64,000 bases of DNA, from assembly GCA_030147525.1 (NCBI GenBank), contig JASBVF010000056.1, positions 124,001-188,000 of the forward strand, in the 5' to 3' direction. The position numbers and the translations under genes were made by a program. Origin of the DNA: Bacteroidota bacterium (GTDB taxonomy: Bacteria > Bacteroidota > Bacteroidia > Chitinophagales > Saprospiraceae). Below are positions 31,154 through 39,767 of this stretch, one piece after another (the stretch's first letter is position 1; the number at the start of each line of letters is the position of its first letter). Under the pieces are notes generated by a model. The model did not search any database, was not told the origin of the DNA, and was given only the letters and a program-made list of their open reading frames with translations.

Positions 31154-31645
31154 TTAATTGGCCTTTGAAAATTCCTGTGTTTTCCCGGAAATCCCGGCCG
31201 TTTCTGATTTCGGCTCGCTGGCAACCTTCTTCGATTCTGATGGATTTTTCATGGAGCCGTTGGATTTCCCGCCACCCATTTCGTAGGATCCGCTAATGAC
31301 TGCACCCGACTGAACAATGAGTTTACCGTAGGTGACATCGCCGGTAACTTTGGCCGTTTCACGGATATTCAGCAGTTCTTTTACCTGCATCGTGCCTTCG
31401 AAGCTTCCTTCGATCACAGCGTTTTCGCACTTGATGGTACCTTCTACGACACCGGAAGGCCCGATGATAACTTTCGCATCACAGACGAGGTCGCCTTTGA
31501 TGGATCCGTCGATCCGAATGTCGCTGGTTGCTTTGACTTTTCCTTCTACAGCAGTGCCTTGAACCAGGCTGTTGAGTGAGTGAGAAGAAGAAGACGGCAT
31601 AATGCTGGTTTTACCCGCATCCTTTTTTTTGTTACTTCCAAACAT
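31154..31645 (-). CDS. Bactofilin-family polymer-forming protein
   Basis: A 163-residue cytoskeletal protein of the bactofilin (DUF583) family. The central beta-helix is visible as hexapeptide-like repeats: GTAVEGKVKATSDIRIDG, IKGDLVCDAKVIIGPSG, VEGTIKCENAVIEGSFEG, and VTGDVTYGKLIVQSGAVISG. The short N-terminal part (MFGSNKKKDAGK) and the Ser/Lys-rich C-terminal tail are unstructured, as is usual. It probably assembles filaments at the membrane and may organise the cell envelope. It is flanked by a 400-base upstream gap and a hairpin downstream. Confidence 0.93.
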   Translation of the reverse strand: MFGSNKKKDAGKTSIMPSSSSHSLNSLVQGTAVEGKVKATSDIRIDGSIKGDLVCDAKVIIGPSGVVEGTIKCENAVIEGSFEGTMQVKELLNIRETAKVTGDVTYGKLIVQSGAVISGSYEMGGGKSNGSMKNPSESKKVASEPKSETAGISGKTQEFSKAN

Positions 31646-32047
31646 AGGATTGCTTTTTAGTCAGATGAATAAATTTTCACAAATGCCCTCGCAGGGATTA
31701 ATCCGGCGATCAAACTGATCACCTTTGTTTTAGCCTCCCTTTTTAACGTTCACATCACAATTTTTCAGTGCATGTAAGTGAGAAATATTCAGCCGAAGGC
31801 TCTCTCAAAGATTGTTTAGAAAGCCCAAGATAGAACTTTTTCTTTTTTTGAAATAACTCCCTGAAAAAAAATGAAGTCGCAGATTCTCATGCTGTTTACA
31901 AAATCGCCAGGTACGTACAGGTATCCGGCAGTTCGAAAAATCAAACAAAAATATCCCGTCAGCAACATGTGCTAACGGGATATTTTGTTCAGCTATTATT
32001 TTTTATAAACTATTCAGTGCAGCAGGGTATGAGCTGCTGTTTTCTTA
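31646..32047. other. Intergenic region between bactofilin and PorP genes
   Basis: A 402-base AT-rich gap. Both flanking genes are on the minus strand, so it holds the promoter of the bactofilin gene and the terminator of the PorP gene at 31950-31986. No protein-coding signal was seen, and I found no exact TAnnTTTG match close to the bactofilin ATG. Confidence 0.5.
31950..31986 (-). terminator. Intrinsic terminator of the PorP gene
   Basis: The stem AATATCCCGT and its partner ACGGGATATT, with an AGCA/TGCT inner pairing and an ACATG loop, is flanked by A- and T-rich sequence on both sides. It lies 62 bases past the PorP stop codon and could work in both directions. Confidence 0.7.
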
Positions 32048-33103
32048 TTAGAAATTCGGGCAATAAACACCCCGGCGCTCGTTGCCGCAGAATTTGTAAA
32101 TCAATGCAAATTCGAAGGCGCCGTTGTTGCTGCTCGCAGGCTTCAGTGCAGATACGTTCACATCGTAGCTGAAGCCAAGGCTGAACTGGTTGTAATCAAA
32201 ACGAGTGGACAGGATGACGGCATCTGTCAGGATTCCGGTCTCCACTTTGTTTGAGATACGCACCCAGCTACCCAGGTAAAATGCCTGGTAGTTGCTGAAA
32301 CCACCTCTGCCGCTTCCCAGCAAAAACTTAAAACTGGTACCGGAGTTCACCTGGAAAGATGGCCCTTGGAACATGGTGATAACGCCGGGTACCAAACCGA
32401 ATTTAGGCGCAATTTCAAATTCACCACCGGCGTGGATCGTGAAACGGCTGTAGAGAAAATCTTCCTCATTGCTGTTGAACGACTGGTTGGCCCGGTTCAG
32501 GTGATGGTATGCTGCACCGAGATACAGGTTATTATTTTCATCAAAAACAGAGAACCAGAGCAAACCGGCACCTGCGTCAGCGAACAGGAAGTTATCCTGA
32601 TCAAAGCTTTCTTCAAATGAAGGACAGCCATTGCAAAATCCGCCGTCGCCGTCGTGCTGTGTTCCCCAGCGAAGTTTCAAAAAGTCGATGCTGCGCTGAG
32701 CAAGGCCTGCCTCCGCACCCACTACGAGGTAGTGCGATTCTTTGCGGCTGCCGCCCATGCGCTTGCTATACGAAGCGGAAATCTTACCGGTTGTTGTGGC
32801 GAAATTACCTTCACCGGCACGGTCTCCCCAGAAAGTTCCACCGATCCCGAAGTAATCGTAACGGCCTACCGGAATTTTCTGATCGTAGGATGCATTGTAA
32901 GTCGAGTAGGAGTTGTTTTTCAAAACACTGGCCCACTGATTACGGTAATTGCCTGTCAACCTGATGTTACAGTTCATCAAGCCCGTCATAGCAGGATTCA
33001 GGTTGAGAGGTGAGAGGTAGAACTGGGAGAAGTGAATATCCTGAGCATTCACTGAAAACCCAATTGCAACGAGAAGGACAAGGAGTAAATGTTTGAATTT
33101 CAT
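32048..33103 (-). CDS. PorP/SprF family outer-membrane protein
   Basis: A 351-residue outer-membrane beta-barrel from the ATG at 33103 (MKFKHLLLVLLVAIGFSVNAQ signal peptide). The frame is open to 33172 but the added residues are not signal-like. It shows the PorP/SprF start DIHFSQFYLSPLNLNPAMTG, then RLTGNYRNQW, DQKIPVG and repeated strand pairs (GISASY..., FLGVSYD... types). The family acts with type IX secretion and gliding in Bacteroidota and often lies next to large adhesin genes; here it stands alone. A -7-like TAATATTG is at 33170-33177. A terminator hairpin follows. Confidence 0.88.
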   Translation of the reverse strand: MKFKHLLLVLLVAIGFSVNAQDIHFSQFYLSPLNLNPAMTGLMNCNIRLTGNYRNQWASVLKNNSYSTYNASYDQKIPVGRYDYFGIGGTFWGDRAGEGNFATTTGKISASYSKRMGGSRKESHYLVVGAEAGLAQRSIDFLKLRWGTQHDGDGGFCNGCPSFEESFDQDNFLFADAGAGLLWFSVFDENNNLYLGAAYHHLNRANQSFNSNEEDFLYSRFTIHAGGEFEIAPKFGLVPGVITMFQGPSFQVNSGTSFKFLLGSGRGGFSNYQAFYLGSWVRISNKVETGILTDAVILSTRFDYNQFSLGFSYDVNVSALKPASSNNGAFEFALIYKFCGNERRGVYCPNF

Positions 33104-33382
33104 TGTGTAAAAGTTTAAAAATCCTGAATAACGAAGGATTATTTTTTGACCGTCAGGACTTTCAGAACGCAATATTAGAGAATAAGAAATAATTAAGAGG
33201 GGATTTGGTGTTAAAACCTAAATTTTTGTCGTTCAAGCGGTATTCTTCACCTCTCCATGCAAAATTGAAACCAATTTTTCGGGTGTCCGCTGCATGAACG
33301 GGATTTTTTGTGGAATTATTATTTTTAGCGTATTTCAAAACCAAATTAATTCAGGTTCACAGAGCTGATTTTTTCCTGTTTT

Positions 33383-33778
33383 TCACAATTTTCTTCGCTC
33401 AATGGCTGACATCATTTGTTTTCTTTCCATCCAAAGCGTGACGGCGCTTCCGGCAAATACGGCAAGTGCCAGGTGAAACAAAGCTCCTCCGTCCCCCTGC
33501 ACTTCAATGCCGAGCGAGGTCAGGTGAAAAAAGATAGCACCACTGATAACACCCAACGCCAGCAGGGCTCCCAGCCAGGCCGTCCGGGGGATGAGCAACA
33601 AAATTCCTGCGATCAACTCCATTACCCCACTGCCAATACGCCCGACATCTCCGGCGCCGGTTTTTTCAAAAATGAATAAACTCTCCGGCGCTCCCGTGAA
33701 CTTGAAATACAGCGTTTGAAAAAGAATAATGGCTACTCCGATACGAACAAGCCAAAGAGTGATTTTTATCATGATCAA
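33383..33778 (-). CDS. DoxX-like four-helix membrane protein
   Basis: A 131-residue integral membrane protein with four helices. It has the DoxX-type pattern WLVRIGVAIILFQTLYFKF, VGRIGSGVMELIAGILLLIP, TAWLGALLALGVISGAIFFH and a final helix with LFHLALAVFAGS. Alternative starts at 33778 and 33772 give the same helices. DoxX-like proteins in Bacteroidota have mostly unknown roles, some linked to quinone or thiosulfate metabolism. It lies 16 bases downstream of the GMC oxidoreductase gene and is probably cotranscribed. Confidence 0.75.
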   Translation of the reverse strand: MIMIKITLWLVRIGVAIILFQTLYFKFTGAPESLFIFEKTGAGDVGRIGSGVMELIAGILLLIPRTAWLGALLALGVISGAIFFHLTSLGIEVQGDGGALFHLALAVFAGSAVTLWMERKQMMSAIERRKL

Positions 33779-33794
33779 AAAATTGAGTTTTACT

Positions 33795-35522
33795 TCATAA
33801 ATCTCCCCTCTTCAATGCTTTAACTGCAAAATCACAGGCTCGTGCCGTCAGCGCCATGTAAGTAAGGGAAGGATTTTGAAAAGCGGAGGAAGCCATACAT
33901 GCGCCATCGGTTACGAATACATTTTTCACGGCCCAGAGCTGATTATTGGCGTTGAGTATGCTCGTTTTCGGGTCACGGCCCATCCGGGCGGTTCCCATTT
34001 CGTGAATGCCAAAACCGGGTGCAGTTTCATCCTGAAAAGTCCGGATGTTTTTAAAACCAATGGCATTCAGCATTTCAGCACTGTCGTTGAGCATGTCTTT
34101 GGTCATTTCCCGCTCGTTTTTGTGAAACTGCATGTCCATAGCCAATACGGGCAGGCCCCACTTGTCTTTTTTTGTCAAATCCAGAAAAACCCGATTGTCT
34201 TCGTAAGGCAGGCATTCGCCAAACGGATAGAAAGTCAGCGTCCAGTTTCCATTGCGTGGGTCAGTGATAGCGTCTTTCCATTCGGCGCCAAAACCAAATT
34301 CCGCTTCTTTGATCGCTGCCACCTCTCCCCAGCCCTGATGGGCGCCCCAGCCATACATCCCGAACCCACGCAGGTAGTTTTCCCGGACGTCCTTACCGAT
34401 GTTACGATATCGGGGAATGAGAAAAATATTGGGCGAACGCCCGTAGTAATATTTGTCTTTAAGCCCGTCGTACTCGCCGGTTGCACCTACCTGAAAATGA
34501 TGGTCCATCAAATAATGCCCGAGCACACCGCTATCGTTGCCCAAACCATTCGGGAAGCGACTGGAAGTGGAGTGCAACAACATCCAGGTAGTATTCAGGG
34601 TACTGCCGCAAAGGAAAACGATGCGGGCAAAAAACTCCATCGTCTCGCCGGTTTCGGCGTCGAGCACTTCAACGCCGGTGGCACGTTGGGTTTTATCATC
34701 GAATAAAACTTTCGTAACGATGCTGTGATTTCGCAGGGTAAAATTTCCAGTTTTCTGCGCATCGGGAATCAGCGAACTGACGCTTGAGAAATAACCGCCG
34801 AACGGACAGCCCCTGACACACATGTTCCGGTACTGGCACCGGCCCCGCTCTTTGTGGGTATCGTCGGTGAGGTGTGCAAGGCGGCCGGGAATCATGACCC
34901 GGTCAGGATAAATGGATTCGATTTTTTCCTTGGCTACCTGCTCCACACAATTCAACTCCATCGGCGGCAGAAAGTGCGGGCTGTCCGGCACCTGCGGTAA
35001 GCCGGCAGCTTTACCGCTGATGCCCACATATTTTTCCACGTAACTGTACCAGGGTTCAATGTCTTTGTAGCGAATGGGCCAGTCCGTGCCATGGCCGTCC
35101 CGTTCGTTTTCCTCAAAATCCCGCTCACTCCAACGGTAGCACTGACGCCCCCAAAGCAGGGATTTGCCGCCGGTTTGATAGCCACGAATCCAGTAAAACG
35201 GCTTCACCTGTGTATAAGGGCTTTCAGTGTCTTTCACGAAAAACTGCTTGGTCTCTTCGGAGAATGCGTAGTTTTTGCTTTGAATGGGGTATTCCCGCCG
35301 GGTTTCCTCACTGTCCCGGCCGCCATACTTATCCTGCCAGGGCGCCTGCATCGCCGTGGGATAATCTTTTACGTGTTCGACGTTCCGGCCCCGCTCCAGG
35401 CAGAGCACTTTCAGACCTTTTTCGCTGAGTTCTTTGGCCGCCCAGCCACCCGTAATCCCTGCACCTACGACGATAGCGTCGTAAGTCATTGATTGTTTTG
35501 CTTTACCGTTGATTTGTGGCAT
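33795..35522 (-). CDS. GMC-family FAD-dependent oxidoreductase
   Basis: A 575-residue glucose-methanol-choline-type dehydrogenase. The N-terminus has the FAD dinucleotide fold IVVGAGITGGWAAKELSEKG with the following acidic/Arg residue (CLERG). GKSLLWGRQCYRWSERDF and the Cys-rich QYRNMCVRGCPFGGY are middle blocks. The C-terminal substrate domain contains the catalytic pair His (GIHEMGTARMG) and Asn (SSAFQNPSLT). It is the large subunit of a membrane-linked sugar or alcohol dehydrogenase; its partner, the subunit-3-type protein, is encoded upstream. The substrate is not predictable. Confidence 0.9.
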   Translation of the reverse strand: MPQINGKAKQSMTYDAIVVGAGITGGWAAKELSEKGLKVLCLERGRNVEHVKDYPTAMQAPWQDKYGGRDSEETRREYPIQSKNYAFSEETKQFFVKDTESPYTQVKPFYWIRGYQTGGKSLLWGRQCYRWSERDFEENERDGHGTDWPIRYKDIEPWYSYVEKYVGISGKAAGLPQVPDSPHFLPPMELNCVEQVAKEKIESIYPDRVMIPGRLAHLTDDTHKERGRCQYRNMCVRGCPFGGYFSSVSSLIPDAQKTGNFTLRNHSIVTKVLFDDKTQRATGVEVLDAETGETMEFFARIVFLCGSTLNTTWMLLHSTSSRFPNGLGNDSGVLGHYLMDHHFQVGATGEYDGLKDKYYYGRSPNIFLIPRYRNIGKDVRENYLRGFGMYGWGAHQGWGEVAAIKEAEFGFGAEWKDAITDPRNGNWTLTFYPFGECLPYEDNRVFLDLTKKDKWGLPVLAMDMQFHKNEREMTKDMLNDSAEMLNAIGFKNIRTFQDETAPGFGIHEMGTARMGRDPKTSILNANNQLWAVKNVFVTDGACMASSAFQNPSLTYMALTARACDFAVKALKRGDL

Positions 35523-35586
35523 TTGAAAGGTGTATTTGAATGCTTACCTGAGGATAGTTTTTTTTTGACCAACACCAATTTATATG

Positions 35587-36168
35587 TTAAACTGCCCAGG
35601 CCCGTTGCCCATCCGGCATGTCAGCGCAGGTATCCAGCCGGGCTGGAATGGGCAGGTATTCGAGTGCTTCGGTGGCGCCGATTTCAGAAGTAAAATAACC
35701 CACCAAAGTCAATTCTTTCAGGCGCAGCCAGGCAGCCTGAAGCGGCGCCAATGCTTGCTGATCCTTCTGTGCAGCCCTTGCTGCCTCATCTGTTTTTTTT
35801 AAAAACGCTACCTGTTTTTCGGTGGATAATTTTAAAAACCGGCGTCCCTGGTCAGCCTTTGCAGCGGCATCCAGTTCATTCAACCCCAGAGCGAAGGCCT
35901 GACGGTCTTCCTCCGAAAAGCAATCCTGCAACACTGTGAAAATGAAAGCAGGAACACCCGCCTCCACCGCCCCGGGCGTTGATGTATTTGGTAAAATGAG
36001 GTCCGTCATGATCGAAACTATTTTTTCCTGACCGGCAGAGAGGAAGGTTGTCGACGGGGGGAGTGAAGGGTCAGCCTTGCAGCCTTGCATGACGGCAGCA
36101 ATTACCGGCGCAGAAATTACACCACCTAAAAGCATGGCAGCATTTGTGAGGGCTTCTCTTCTGGTCAT
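35587..36168 (-). CDS. Gluconate 2-dehydrogenase subunit 3 family protein
   Basis: A 193-residue protein with an N-terminal export signal (MTRREALTNAAMLLGGVIS, ending near a QGC Cys site), consistent with Tat or lipoprotein export. The body is helical: QEKIVSIMTDLILPNT, TPGAVEAGVPAFIFTVL, then FSEEDRQAFALGLNELDAAA. This is the gamma/subunit-3 family that docks onto GMC flavoprotein subunits and supports their export and activity. It precedes the GMC gene by 64 bases in the same direction, forming a dehydrogenase pair. A cytochrome subunit is not encoded beside it. Confidence 0.85.
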   Translation of the reverse strand: MTRREALTNAAMLLGGVISAPVIAAVMQGCKADPSLPPSTTFLSAGQEKIVSIMTDLILPNTSTPGAVEAGVPAFIFTVLQDCFSEEDRQAFALGLNELDAAAKADQGRRFLKLSTEKQVAFLKKTDEAARAAQKDQQALAPLQAAWLRLKELTLVGYFTSEIGATEALEYLPIPARLDTCADMPDGQRAWAV

Positions 36169-36406
36169 AACAAAAATCTGTCTGATGGATGGTTCGCAGT
36201 AAATTGAATTGCGGGGCTAATGTATTGAAAAATTATTGCAGCCCGGTTCAGAAATCTTTTTTTTGCAAAACGCCCGTCATTCCACCAGAGGCTGCATGAA
36301 TGTAGAGCCTGAACTTTAAAAAATTTCTAATTTCCCGCTCCGAAAAAGAAAAGGGCCTGTCTTTTACCGCCCTGATTTGCAGGCGCTCAAATCTCAATCT
36401 GCATTT

Positions 36407-37486
36407 ATGAAAGAAGTAATCGAAAAATACCGGGACGTGATCATCCAGATCGCAACGCCATACAGCACGGGTACGGGATTTTACCTTCGTGATTCCGGTT
36501 TTATCATTACCAACGAACACGTCGTGAGAGGCAACCGGGAAGTGGTCATTGACGGCACCATGATGCCCCGGCAACTCGCACGGGTCGTTTTCACCGATCC
36601 GAAATTCGACCTGGCATTTATCGAAGCGCCGAAATCAGAACTGCCGGAAGTGCCGCTGGGCCTGTCCCGAACCGTGAAGGAAGGCGACAATGTCGTCGCT
36701 ATCGGTCATCCGTTCGGGTTAAAGTTTACGGCTACGCAGGGCATCGTTTCGAACACCCTTCACAAAGAAAAAGGTATTCGCTACATCCAGCATGACGCTG
36801 CGCTGAACCCCGGCAACAGCGGAGGGCCGCTGGTAAATGAGTTCAGCGAAGTGATTGGCGTCAACACATTTATTATTAACCAGAGCGACAACCTTGGCTT
36901 TTCACTGCCTGCACATTATCTGAATGAGTCCATTCGTGCATTTATAGAAAAAAATGGAGCCGTAGCAACCCGCTGCATCAATTGCAGCAATATCGTTTTT
37001 GAAAACAGCTCGGAAGATGGGTTTTGTCCGCATTGCGGCTCCGGCATCGAGCTGCCTTCCGAAGCTGAGGAGTATGAGGCTGCCGGCATTGCCCGCACCA
37101 TTGAAGGAATTCTCGAACAGTGCGGCCACGATATTCGCCTCTCCCGCCGGGGCCCCAACCTTTGGGAAGTCAGGGAAGGCAGCGCCAATATTTTCATCAG
37201 CTATTACGAGCCTCACGGCGTCATTGCCGGCGATGCCATTCTTTGCGACCTGCCGAAAGAAAATATCCGTGAAGTTTACGAATACCTGCTCCGCCAAAAT
37301 CATGAAATGGAAACCCTCTCGCTAAGCGTCAGGGAGCAGGAGGTCGTGCTTTCCCTCATCATTTTCGACAAATACCTGAACCTGGAAACCGGTCTGAAAA
37401 TGTTCAAATACCTGTTTAAAAAAGCCGACTACTACGACAACATTCTCGTAGAGCAATTCGGAGCTGTCTGGAAGGAGGAGGGGTAA
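36407..37486 (+). CDS. Cytosolic trypsin-like protease with zinc ribbon and YbjN/CesT-like domain
   Basis: A 359-residue protein with no signal peptide, starting at ATG 36407; an upstream in-frame TTG at 36377 is less likely. The S1-type domain (residues 5-180) has H38 (TNEHVV), D68 (KFDLAF) and S138 (NPGNSGGP). A zinc ribbon follows: RCINC (C190, C193) and FCPHCG (C207, C210). The last 150 residues (AGIARTIEGILEQCGHDIRL..., ISYYEPHGVIAGDAILCDLP) match the alpha/beta layout of YbjN or type III chaperone-like domains. Such a domain order suggests a substrate-sensing cytosolic protease. It is the second trypsin-fold gene within 8 kb. Confidence 0.75.
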   Translation: MKEVIEKYRDVIIQIATPYSTGTGFYLRDSGFIITNEHVVRGNREVVIDGTMMPRQLARVVFTDPKFDLAFIEAPKSELPEVPLGLSRTVKEGDNVVAIGHPFGLKFTATQGIVSNTLHKEKGIRYIQHDAALNPGNSGGPLVNEFSEVIGVNTFIINQSDNLGFSLPAHYLNESIRAFIEKNGAVATRCINCSNIVFENSSEDGFCPHCGSGIELPSEAEEYEAAGIARTIEGILEQCGHDIRLSRRGPNLWEVREGSANIFISYYEPHGVIAGDAILCDLPKENIREVYEYLLRQNHEMETLSLSVREQEVVLSLIIFDKYLNLETGLKMFKYLFKKADYYDNILVEQFGAVWKEEG

Positions 37487-37597
37487 AGTCGCCGATAACA
37501 AAATGATGAAATTCCGGCAAGCACAGGTCTTTTTGTCCTATTGCATTTCATTAACAATCTTTAAAACACCTCAAGCCGATTGTGCCTGAAAAATTGC

Positions 37598-37713
37598 TAC
37601 TTTTGCGGCGCTTTTTTTAAAATTCAGAGAAGGCAAACACGAAACGCAGTCGCAATATTTTAACCAAAATGACTGTTTTTGTCCTCTCTGAATTTTCACA
37701 TTTGTTAACCTAA
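37598..37713 (+). promoter_or_regulatory. Promoter, leader hairpin and 14-codon leader frame upstream of the parvulin gene
   Basis: The -7 element TACTTTTG is exact at 37598-37605. Inside the leader an inverted repeat, AAAATTCAGAGAAGG (37619-37633) with CCTCTCTGAATTTT (37683-37696), encloses a 49-base loop. A short frame ATG at 37669 reads MTVFVLSEFSHLLT and stops at 37711-37713, 8 bases before the parvulin gene start. The right hairpin arm lies inside this frame, so translation of the leader could open or close the structure. This is inference from position. Confidence 0.45.
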
Positions 37714-37720
37714 ACAATTT

Positions 37721-39712
37721 ATGACAATGGCAAACAGACTGATGATTTTGCTTTTTGTTGTTTCGTTCTCTCAGTTGCTTTTCGCCCAAAAAGACGAAGA
37801 CCCCGTACTTTTCAGCATTGAAAATACGCCGGTGCATCTATCTGAGTTCAAATACATCTACACCAAAACTAACGGGGACAAGGCCGACTTTTCAAAAGCC
37901 TCCCTCAAGGAATACCTTGACCTTTACACCAATTTCAAGCTGAAAGTCAGGAAAGCGAAGGACATGAGGCTCGACACCATCGTCTCCCTTCAGCAGGAAC
38001 TCGCCGGATATCGCCGGCAGCTCGCCGATTCGTACCTCATCGACCGGGAGGTAACGGAAAAACTGGTGCAGGAAGCCTACGAGCGTACCAAGCAGGACGT
38101 TGACCTCAGCCACATTATGATCCGGTTCCCGGAAAACCCCACACCTGCGGACACGCTCATTGCCTGGAACAAGACCATGGAGGCAAAAAGTAAAATAGGA
38201 AATGGCGAAAGCTTTGAAGATGTAGCCGTCGCCTACTCAAACGATGAGTCGGTCGCTAAAAACAGGGGCCGCATCGGCTACGTTACCGCCCTTTTCCCGA
38301 ATGGATTTTATGCGCTTGAAACGGCCGCATACGAAATCCCAACCGGCAAAGTGCATGGGCCTGTGCGGACCAGCGCTGGTTACCATCTGCTGAAAATCCA
38401 CGACCGCCGTCCGGCAAGGGGTGAGATTGAAGTGGCACACATTCTGGTGCGCAACGACAAGTTTCCCAACATGATCAAGGTCAGGGAACATATCGACTCG
38501 GTTTACAACCAACTGAAAGCCGGCGCTGACTTCGAACAGTTGGCGAGAAGTTATTCCGATGATAAAATTACGTCCAACAAAGGCGGTTACATCGGTTTTT
38601 TTGGTATCAACCGCTATGAAAAAGCCTTTGAAGACGCAGCTTTTTCACTGAAAAACGATGGTGATTACACCTCACCCATTCAGACCTCCATTGGCTGGCA
38701 CATCATCAAACGGATCAGCCTGAAACGGGACGAACCCTTCCCGATCGTGAAATCACGCCTGCAAACCCAGGTGAAGCAGGATGCCCGCTTCGAACTGGCC
38801 CGCACCAAAATGATTGAGCGCATCAAAAAAGAAGGGAACTTCACGGAAAATCGTACAACCCTCAATAATTTTATTGCCACCTTAATGGCGGATACCACCG
38901 AAAGTTTTTTGACATATAAATGGAAAGCGCCGGAAAATTCCTCCAAGGAAGTGTTATTCACCTTTGGCGGTGACATGAAAGTTACCGAAGGCGATTTTGC
39001 CGACTATCTCGAGAGAGCCTCCCGCATGCGCCAGCAAATGGCCCGGCAAGGAGTTGCCAGCGTTGCTACAGAGCTCTATGATGCGTTCGTAGATGAAAAT
39101 GCCCTAAAATTTGAAGAACGCCAGCTCGAAACCAAATACCCCGAATTCAAATCACTGATGCGGGAGTACGAAGAGGGCGTTTTGCTTTTCGAGGTCACCA
39201 AAATGGAAGTTTGGGACAAAGCTTCGCAGGACACCGTCGGATTGCAGCAATTTTTTGAGAACAACAAAAGCAAGTACCAGTGGGACGAACGTGCCGTCGT
39301 CAGCCAATACACTCTGGTGGATAATGCCAAGGACAAAATCAACGAAGTCCGGGAGTTTGCTGCCAAAAACCCGGTTGAAAAAGTCCTGGAAAAATTCAAC
39401 ACCGGCCCGGAGATCATCCTCACCGTGCAGGAGCGGAAATATGAAAAAGGCCGCAATGAACTGCTCGACCGAATGACCTGGAAGGTTGGCGAACTCTCCA
39501 TCGTGGAAATCAGCAAACGGGATAAATCCCTGAACTTCCTTAAAATCGAGGAACTGCTGCCGGCCAGTGCAAAATCCCTGCAGGAAGCACGGGGCTACAT
39601 AGTGGCTGATTATCAGGATTTTCTGGAGAAAAAATGGCTGGAGGACCTCATGAAAACCTACAAAGTGAAGGTCAATGAAAAAGTCTTCAACAGCTTGGTC
39701 AGGAAAGGATAA
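37721..39712 (+). CDS. Periplasmic peptidyl-prolyl isomerase with two parvulin domains
   Basis: A 663-residue protein with a signal peptide (residues 1-22, cleavage near LLFAQ). The first 110 residues are helical, SurA-N-like. Two parvulin domains follow: residues about 127-228 (LSHIMIRF, SFEDVAVAYSND, GRIGYVTALFPNGF, AGYHLLKIHDRR) and about 236-334 (VAHILVRNDKF, DFEQLARSYSDD, GGYIGFFGINRY, IGWHIIKRISL). The C-terminal 330 residues are helical and of unknown role. It probably assists outer-membrane and T9SS proteins through the periplasm. It is first of a three-gene cluster, the other two of which lie 55 and 72 bases downstream. Confidence 0.9.
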   Translation: MTMANRLMILLFVVSFSQLLFAQKDEDPVLFSIENTPVHLSEFKYIYTKTNGDKADFSKASLKEYLDLYTNFKLKVRKAKDMRLDTIVSLQQELAGYRRQLADSYLIDREVTEKLVQEAYERTKQDVDLSHIMIRFPENPTPADTLIAWNKTMEAKSKIGNGESFEDVAVAYSNDESVAKNRGRIGYVTALFPNGFYALETAAYEIPTGKVHGPVRTSAGYHLLKIHDRRPARGEIEVAHILVRNDKFPNMIKVREHIDSVYNQLKAGADFEQLARSYSDDKITSNKGGYIGFFGINRYEKAFEDAAFSLKNDGDYTSPIQTSIGWHIIKRISLKRDEPFPIVKSRLQTQVKQDARFELARTKMIERIKKEGNFTENRTTLNNFIATLMADTTESFLTYKWKAPENSSKEVLFTFGGDMKVTEGDFADYLERASRMRQQMARQGVASVATELYDAFVDENALKFEERQLETKYPEFKSLMREYEEGVLLFEVTKMEVWDKASQDTVGLQQFFENNKSKYQWDERAVVSQYTLVDNAKDKINEVREFAAKNPVEKVLEKFNTGPEIILTVQERKYEKGRNELLDRMTWKVGELSIVEISKRDKSLNFLKIEELLPASAKSLQEARGYIVADYQDFLEKKWLEDLMKTYKVKVNEKVFNSLVRKG

Positions 39713-39767
39713 TTTCTTCGCAAGAGAGCATCCTTCCATCATCCACTGCTGATGAAAGAAATTTTGA

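Noticed and set aside
27015-35522. Functional link between the gluconokinase and the gluconate-dehydrogenase-type pair
   Set aside because: The GMC/subunit 3 family name is generic and does not show gluconate use. The genes are more than 5 kb apart with many unrelated genes between.
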